Positions 58,861 through 64,000 of a stretch of 64,000 bases of DNA are shown here, in pieces (position 1 is the stretch's first letter; each line of letters opens with the position of its first letter). This stretch comes from Chloranthus sessilifolius (lineage: Eukaryota; Streptophyta; Magnoliopsida; Chloranthales; Chloranthaceae). The stretch covers positions 85,037,765 to 85,101,764 of the forward strand of contig CM037588.1 of assembly GCA_021018995.1 (NCBI GenBank), in the 5' to 3' direction. The position numbers and the translations under genes were made by a program. The notes under the pieces were generated by a model that ran no database searches, was not told the origin of the DNA, and was given only the letters and a program-made list of their open reading frames with translations.

Positions 58861-60379
58861 AAAACTTGTTGGTTATCTCAGATGCTGTTTGTTATTAGTG
58901 AGAAAACAGGGGTGAAGAAAAATAAATCAAAAAGTGAAGAGATGGAAAGTAGTTAAATCAGTAAGTCTGAAATACACAACCTGTAAGATAAAGGGCTGTT
59001 GTAGCAAGTTTTGAGTAAGTAAGAGTTTGTCCCACAGATAAATTAATCTAGAACCCAAAATGGGTTATATGAGTAGGCCTTCAGAACTGGCTACAGATAT
59101 GACAATTCTAGAGAAAGGGAGTTGGGTGTCATGACTGTACTAAACTAACACTAAATGAAGAGAAAGAAAGTGCACTCCTATCCTAAATAAAGGGTTTAAG
59201 AAGAAGGTGGTGATGTGTGTGATGAAATAAAGATAAAATTGATGGGAAGTAGGCAATTAAGATAAGGTTATTTCAGTTCTGTAACTCAGATTTAGGGTTG
59301 TCTCTGCAGCAATCCTTCAGATGGCTACAAGCAAATCTGCGAGGTGGAAGTATCTAATTTAACTCTTATGGTTTGACCTGGTCTCTTAAGGCTATAAACT
59401 ATCCACTTCAATGGTCACAGGCTATCCAATAGAGAGGATTAAATCAGAAAACCAATCTGATCCAAGAGAATTGCCTGATTTTAAGGCTATAACCTGACCA
59501 CTTAAATGGTCAATGATTATTCAATAGATTTCCTCCACCCAATGGATCAAATCAGAACATTAACATTATTATAGATACCATGTTCGCCAAGCTACAAGCT
59601 CAGGCATCCATGAGAGCAAATAGCTCTTGAAAAACCAGTGGAAACCACATTTGTTCAAAGGGTATTTGGGAACTTAAATGTAGTTGGTCATTGCTGTAAA
59701 AGGGCTTGCAATGATTCAGCTCACAAGGCTGCAATCTCTATAGAGAAACCAAATCTACTATCTGATAGTGGTCATGTAAAACAGAGTGGAGCTGTTCCTG
59801 CTACAACCACTCACAAGGCTTCAAGCTCAAGTGCAGAGGATAAGAATCCTTCTCAGATCTGTGGCTTAGAATCACCCTAGGGCTATAGTCTATCCATTCA
59901 AATGGCCACAAGCATCCACAGAGGCTATCAAACTCATAGAGGTCTGAGATGGAACATGATAATTGCTGCTACCACCATGGCCATAGGGCTACAAGCTTAA
60001 GCTTCCATGGGGATTTCAAATAAGCTAAAATCCTAAGTGTATGGCATAAATCAAACAATACTATGGACAAATAGGAAAATAATAGATAGACTAAGCATTA
60101 AAATCTAAATTTCATTGATTAAACAATACTTACAATGAAATTTCTCAAGGCAGCAACCTTGTGCATAACAACTCTCAACTACTCTTAATGTATACAAGAC
60201 CCATTACAAAAACTGTATAAAACTAAGCCTAGTTGCTAACAGAGGTCATAGCCAGCAAGTGCTGGGCTAAGAAAGAAGAAAAATGGAAAAAGTAGGTGAT
60301 CAAACCTTAACAGTAATCTGCTAGAGCTCACAGCTGACTCGAGTTGAAGGAGAGATAATTTTCTAAGTTAAAATGATAG

Positions 60380-60387
60380 CTTATATA
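60380..60387 (-). promoter_or_regulatory. Probable LTR TATA box, element B
   Basis: TATATAAG on the minus strand, in the middle of the LTR and downstream of the motif cluster, the same relative layout as the boxes of A and C. Confidence 0.5.
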
Positions 60388-60564
60388 CTCAGTCACTGAT
60401 GCCTTGGCCAAAAGGAGGTTAAACCCTAATTTTATGGTAGACGTGGCTTGGTTACAACCCTTGGATGCCTTGGGATGTGTGCATCAAGATCAGAGCCTCA
60501 AGATGTGTGCCCTAGACCTTGGGAAATCCCCAAAAGGTCCCTGAGTATGGACTGAGAAGTGGAG

Positions 60565-61030
60565 AGCCTTAGCTTCGCGAGGCTGGCTGTTTCCTTTCAT
60601 GCAATTGTGCGGCTGTAGAGTGGTCGCGAGGGTGGATTTGGCTTGGAAAGCTCCTTGCTCACACAACAGGATTTGAATTATCACACAACTAATTTGCTCT
60701 GAAATGTGCTCACGGTGCAGTGGAGCTTCACACACTTCCTGTCACGAGGAACTCATGAAGATGATTTCAAATTTTGCTCGGCTCCTTATGTAGTGAGTAG
60801 AACAGCTCGCGTGGTGCAGATTTAGGCTTTTACGTGCACAAGAGCTGCGCGAGATAATTTTTGGAGCTCTCTCTCCTCTTGAGCTACGCAAGAGCTATGC
60901 GAGCTTTCTTGATTCTTTTGTGAAAATTAGTCTCATGATACTGCGCGCGCAGCTATGTGAGACTTGATCCCCGCGAGGGCTTCGCGACCTGGATTTCTGA
61001 TGGTTTTAGTGTGCGAGAGCTTCACAAGGA
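60565..61030. repeat. GCGAG-type motif cluster, element B 5' LTR
   Basis: About a dozen short motifs such as CTTCGCGAGGC, GTCGCGAGGG, GCTGCGCGAG, GCTACGCAAGAGC and TTCGCGACC. They match the family of motifs in B's spacer at 41880-42425. Confidence 0.7.
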
Positions 61031-61540
61031 CTTTGAGTGTTTATTACAACTAAAGAGAGCGATTGCTGTGTGAAGTAATGCTCTGAAACCAATCCTTCAC
61101 TTAGCTATGTGGGTTCTTTGGGAGTTCACTTGTGCTGTAGGTCTCAGCTATGCGAGATGGCTTTGCTGTAGAATTAAATAGCATGAGGTAGCATTTTTAC
61201 TGTGTGATATAACACCTCTGCTGTAATCCAGCTACTACTGTTGTAGCTTTCTCCACTCACATTCACACTTCTCTAATCTGCTGGACTTCCTTAGTCCACC
61301 TTGACATACAAACTAGTCAACATAGTGTGTACCACCATGGTGTTCCATCAGTCTTTAGCTCAGTAGTTATCCTTGGCTTGAATTCTCTCTCTTTTTGGCA
61401 CCAAAGGCATGGACTTTGTATTAAGTTACACCTGTTATTACTAATTTCAAAACATGCTAAACAAAGGGTTATTAGTCAACTCTAAGGTGTAGTAAAGGCT
61501 AGGCTAAGAGGTGAAAAGTGGTACTTTTTAGTGAATAACA

Positions 61541-61545
61541 ATGGT
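61541..61545. repeat. Target site duplication of element B, right copy (ATGGT)
   Basis: Identical to 31295-31299. Sequence beyond it continues D's pol. Confidence 0.88.
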
Positions 61546-62142
61546 CCATTTGTCCTCCCTGGCCGTCCCCTCTGAGAAAGTGCGGGTATCAAGGAAATTC
61601 TTAATATCTAAGAACCATGGCGGCTTATCATCAGGCTTTGTGGGTTCCTTAATTAACATGCAAAAGGCCGACTCATGCCTCTGTTCCATCATGATTGGTT
61701 TCATCTCAACACCATACGGGATATCTACCATTGATGCCAAAGTTTCTAACGCATCAGCGAAGCAGTTCCTTATCCATAAGACGTAGGAGAAAGTGACATC
61801 CTCGAAGCAGGTTATTAGATCCTTGAGATGTTCATGGTAAGGGATCAATTTCTCATCCTTTGTCTTCCAATCTCCATTTGTCTAACAAATGATCAACTGT
61901 GAATCACCAAATATCCTGAGGTGGGTTACCTTCAGGTCAAGTGCCGCTTGCAGTCCACCAGCACATGCATCATATTCAGCCATGTTGTTAGTACAAGGGA
62001 AATTGAGCTTGATAGAAACTAGTACATGAGATCCTTTTGGCGAGATCAGAATAGCACCGACTCTTTGACATTCAGCATTCACTGCCCCGTCGAAGTGCAT
62101 TACCCAAACTTCCTCCGTCTCTACTGTATCATCCTCAGTCAT
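61546..62142 (-). pseudogene. Element D second (archaeal-type) RNase H and linker
   Basis: The minus strand encodes WVMHFDGAVNAECQRVGAIL, then NNMAEYDACAGGLQAALDLK and LRIFGDSQLII, the pattern of the additional RNase H of Tat-lineage elements. A linker (PPWFLDIKNFLDTRTF) leads towards integrase, where element B is inserted. Confidence 0.87.
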
Positions 62143-63480
62143 GAACAGGATGTCCCCATCCGGGAATTTAGTTCTTAAAGGCTCATAATCAGGTAAAGGA
62201 TTCTCAGCAAGATGATCTGTAAGTGCTTGCCCCTTGATTGATTTCTGAGTGATGTACGTGACATCGAATTTGGACAGTAGGAGCTGCCAGCATGCAGTAC
62301 GCCCAGTGAGAGTTGACTTTTTGAACAGTTACTTCAACGGATCCATGCGGGCGAGGAGTAGAACGGCTTGGGATAGCAGGTAATGGCGTAGCCTCTGGGT
62401 GTCCCACACGAAGGCCAAGCATGCTTTTTCCAGATGAGAATAGCGCGTCTCATAGTTGGTAAATTTATTGCTCAGATAATAGATGGCGTGCTCTCTTCTT
62501 CCTATTTTGTCATGCTACCCTAGGACACATCCCATCAAAACTTCCGTCGTGGAGAGATACATTAGGAGTGGTCTCCCCAGCTCGGATGGTACTAAAACTG
62601 GTAGATTGAGAAGGTAACCTTTGATTTTATTAAACATTGCCTGACAGTCGTCGTTCCATTCAACGGGAGAATCCTTTCTTAGTAGTTTGAAGATTGGCGT
62701 GCAGATAGGAATGAGTTGTGCAATGAACCGACTGATGTACTGTATTCTCTCCAAGAACCCTCTGACCTCTTTCTCAGTAGATGGTGGTGGAATTTTTGTG
62801 ATGGCCTTTACCTTGATTGGGTCAACCTTGATGCCCCTCCTGCTGATGATGAATCCTAGCAACTTTCTCGACATGGCGTCGAATGTGCATTTTTGAGGAT
62901 TCAGACATAACAGATATTTTCTCAGCCTCTCAGACAACTTTTGAAGGTTTATCAGATGGTCACTCCTCTCTGATGACTTGGCTATCATTTTGTCAACATC
63001 TACTTCGATCTCTTGGTGCATCATATCATGAAATAGTGCCTTCATAACTCTCTGAAATGTTACCCCAGCATTCTTTAGCCCAAATGGCATGACGCGATAG
63101 CAGAAGGTTCTCCAAGGGGTGATGAATGTTGTCTTCTCTCGGTCTGCCTCTGCCATCCTGATTTGATTGTATCCGGAGAATCCATCCATGAATGAAAGCA
63201 TCCCGTGCTTAGCAGTATTATCGACCAAGATGTCAATGTGTGGCAGAGGAAAGTCATCCTTTGGGCTCGCCCTGTTGAGGTTTCTAAATCAATGCACATA
63301 CAGACCTTTCCGTCTTTCTTTGGCATCGAGACGATATTAGCCAACCACTGTGGGTACTTAGAGATCATGAGGAATCCCGCATCATATTACTTGATGACCT
63401 CGTCTTTTACTTTCAACATCCACTCGAGTTGGAGTTACCTCAATTTCTGCTTGACCGGCTTGATATCAGGGTAGAGTGGT
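62143..63480 (-). pseudogene. Element D reverse transcriptase and first RNase H
   Basis: RT motifs on the minus strand are MLSFMDGFSGYNQIRMAEAD, TFCYRVMPFGLKNAGVTFQR and then CLNPQKCTFDAMSRKLLGFI and PPPSTEKEVRGFLERIQYIS. The first RNase H follows near 62200-62515 (IYYLSNKF, RYSHLEKACLAFV, ALTDHLAENPLPDYEPL). The sequence is typical of Tat/Ogre pol. It is broken at several places. Confidence 0.88.
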
Positions 63481-64000
63481 AACTCATGCTAGACCAAATC
63501 AGTGTCCAAACCAAGCATGTCCTTGTATGACCATGCAAAGACATCTTGATATGACTGAAGGAAATCAATCACGCTTTTTCTTTCCTTAGGAGACGGCGAT
63601 GTTCCAATCTTGGTAATTCTAGGAACCTCCTCAACCCCTAGATTAACATCCTATGTTTCTTCAACAATGGGGGTAGGGCCGTGCTCAAAGTTGGCAAATC
63701 CCTCAAGGAGTCCATTGGGGAGCTCCTCAGTAGGGATTTCCTCATCCAGACTCGTGACTCCAACCTCTTCTTGTATTTCTATAAGAAAGAGGTCGATTGC
63801 ACGTGGGAAGGAATTTTCGATTAAGGCATCATTTTCTTTGACTTTATTTGGAATTTTGAAAGACAATATTTTTGAATTTTATATTTTTTCTATGTTTTTG
63901 TGATTTTCATTTTCTTCGAAAATGGGCTCTTGGCAAAGCGAGTCCCTATATATAAACAGTATGGCCTGCCAAGAGGGCTTATCTCACTTTTTATAAGTTG
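63481..64000 (-). other. Element D region upstream of RT
   Basis: The minus strand encodes an acidic linker (VGVTSLDEEIPTEELPNGLL) near 63651-63866 that belongs to the area between protease and RT. From about 63870 to the window end the sequence is AT-rich and unassigned. Ogre elements are known to have an intron in this part of pol, so an intron is possible but not shown. Confidence 0.5.

Larger units (their letters stand above)
31300..61540 (-). mobile_element. Element B: Athila-like LTR retrotransposon, hosting element C
   Basis: On the minus strand, right to left, come 5' LTR 61540-58867, tRNA-Asp-type PBS, gag (interrupted by element C), protease, RT, RNase H, integrase, a spacer with CTCGCGAG motifs, an env-like ORF, a 3' UTR and a partial 3' LTR at 31300-32440. 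Flanking ATGGT copies define its ends. A segment of about 5.3 kb carrying foreign sequence stands in place of the U3 half of the 3' LTR and the end of the 3' UTR. Without C and that segment it would be about 14 kb, in the usual size range of Athila elements. It is broken at several places. In about 240 bp that I aligned by eye, the two LTRs differ at about 22 positions, near 9 per cent. Confidence 0.9.
58867..61540 (-). repeat. 5' LTR of element B
   Basis: On the minus strand it starts TGTTATTCACTAAAAAG at 61540 and ends at AACCAACA at 58867, 2674 bp. A probable TATA box (TATATAAG on the minus strand) lies at 60380-60387. The CTCGCGAG-type motif cluster is at 60565-61030. The U5 half contains the 80-codon antisense open frame at 59638-59880. 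Confidence 0.88.
27274..64000 (-). mobile_element. Element D: Tat/Ogre-like Ty3/gypsy element, split by element B
   Basis: On the minus strand, from right to left, come a linker region at the window end, reverse transcriptase, a first RNase H, a second RNase H of the archaeal type, then (beyond element B) integrase, a spacer and an antisense ORF beside the minisatellite. The double RNase H and the extra ORF after pol are marks of the Tat lineage, which includes Ogre. Element B occupies 31300-61540 inside it, with matching ATGGT on both sides. The 5' LTR and gag lie beyond the right end of the window and the 3' LTR was not found. D is the oldest element of the nest on the right side and is broken at many places. 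Confidence 0.85.

Noticed and set aside
63940-63960. Plus-strand TATA-like CTATATATAAAC near the window end
   Set aside because: It lies on the strand opposite to D's genes, with nothing downstream in the window that it could serve.

Overview
The window reads as repeat-dense plant nuclear DNA. It holds nested Ty3/gypsy LTR retrotransposons of the Athila and Tat/Ogre types, primer-binding sites matching the 3' end of plant tRNA-Asp, a CACTA-like miniature element and a fragment of a plant polygalacturonase gene. I see no intact host gene, rRNA or tRNA. The species cannot be told from the sequence.

Layout, left to right. (1) 1-8584: the 3' part of plus-strand Athila-like element A (pol end, env-like ORF, 3' UTR, 3' LTR). 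(2) 8585-13042: the 5' part of minus-strand Athila-like element F (gag, PBS, 5' LTR), cut by the insertion of A. (3) 13043-27273: a minisatellite of over 14 kb, with a 14-bp unit GAACGTGAATGCTT and a recurring 19-bp variant, arranged from about 16.8 kb in higher-order blocks. (4) 27274-31299 and 61546-64000: minus-strand Tat/Ogre-like element D (RT, two RNases H, integrase, and an antisense extra ORF beside the minisatellite). (5) 31300-61540: minus-strand Athila-like element B, inserted in D with a 5-bp target duplication ATGGT. Part of B's 3' LTR and 3' UTR is replaced by a segment of about 5.3 kb carrying the polygalacturonase fragment. (6) 46815-57425: minus-strand Athila-like element C with both LTRs, inserted in B's gag with target duplication TATGT.

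The nesting gives a relative history: D (and the array) first, B into D, C into B; separately F into the array and A into F. All the elements are fossils, broken at several to many places; C reads as the most broken.

The strongest signals for a second look are four. First, the very large 14-bp array, placed where Tat-lineage elements are known to carry tandem repeats in their 3' region. Second, the variant pattern in the array (CG, CA, TG at one position), which looks like a footprint of cytosine methylation. Third, family-specific CG-containing motif clusters found both in the LTR and in the spacer after pol of three separate Athila-like families. Fourth, the antisense ORF of element D. Joins, identities and counts were made by eye and are approximate unless a boundary is stated exactly.
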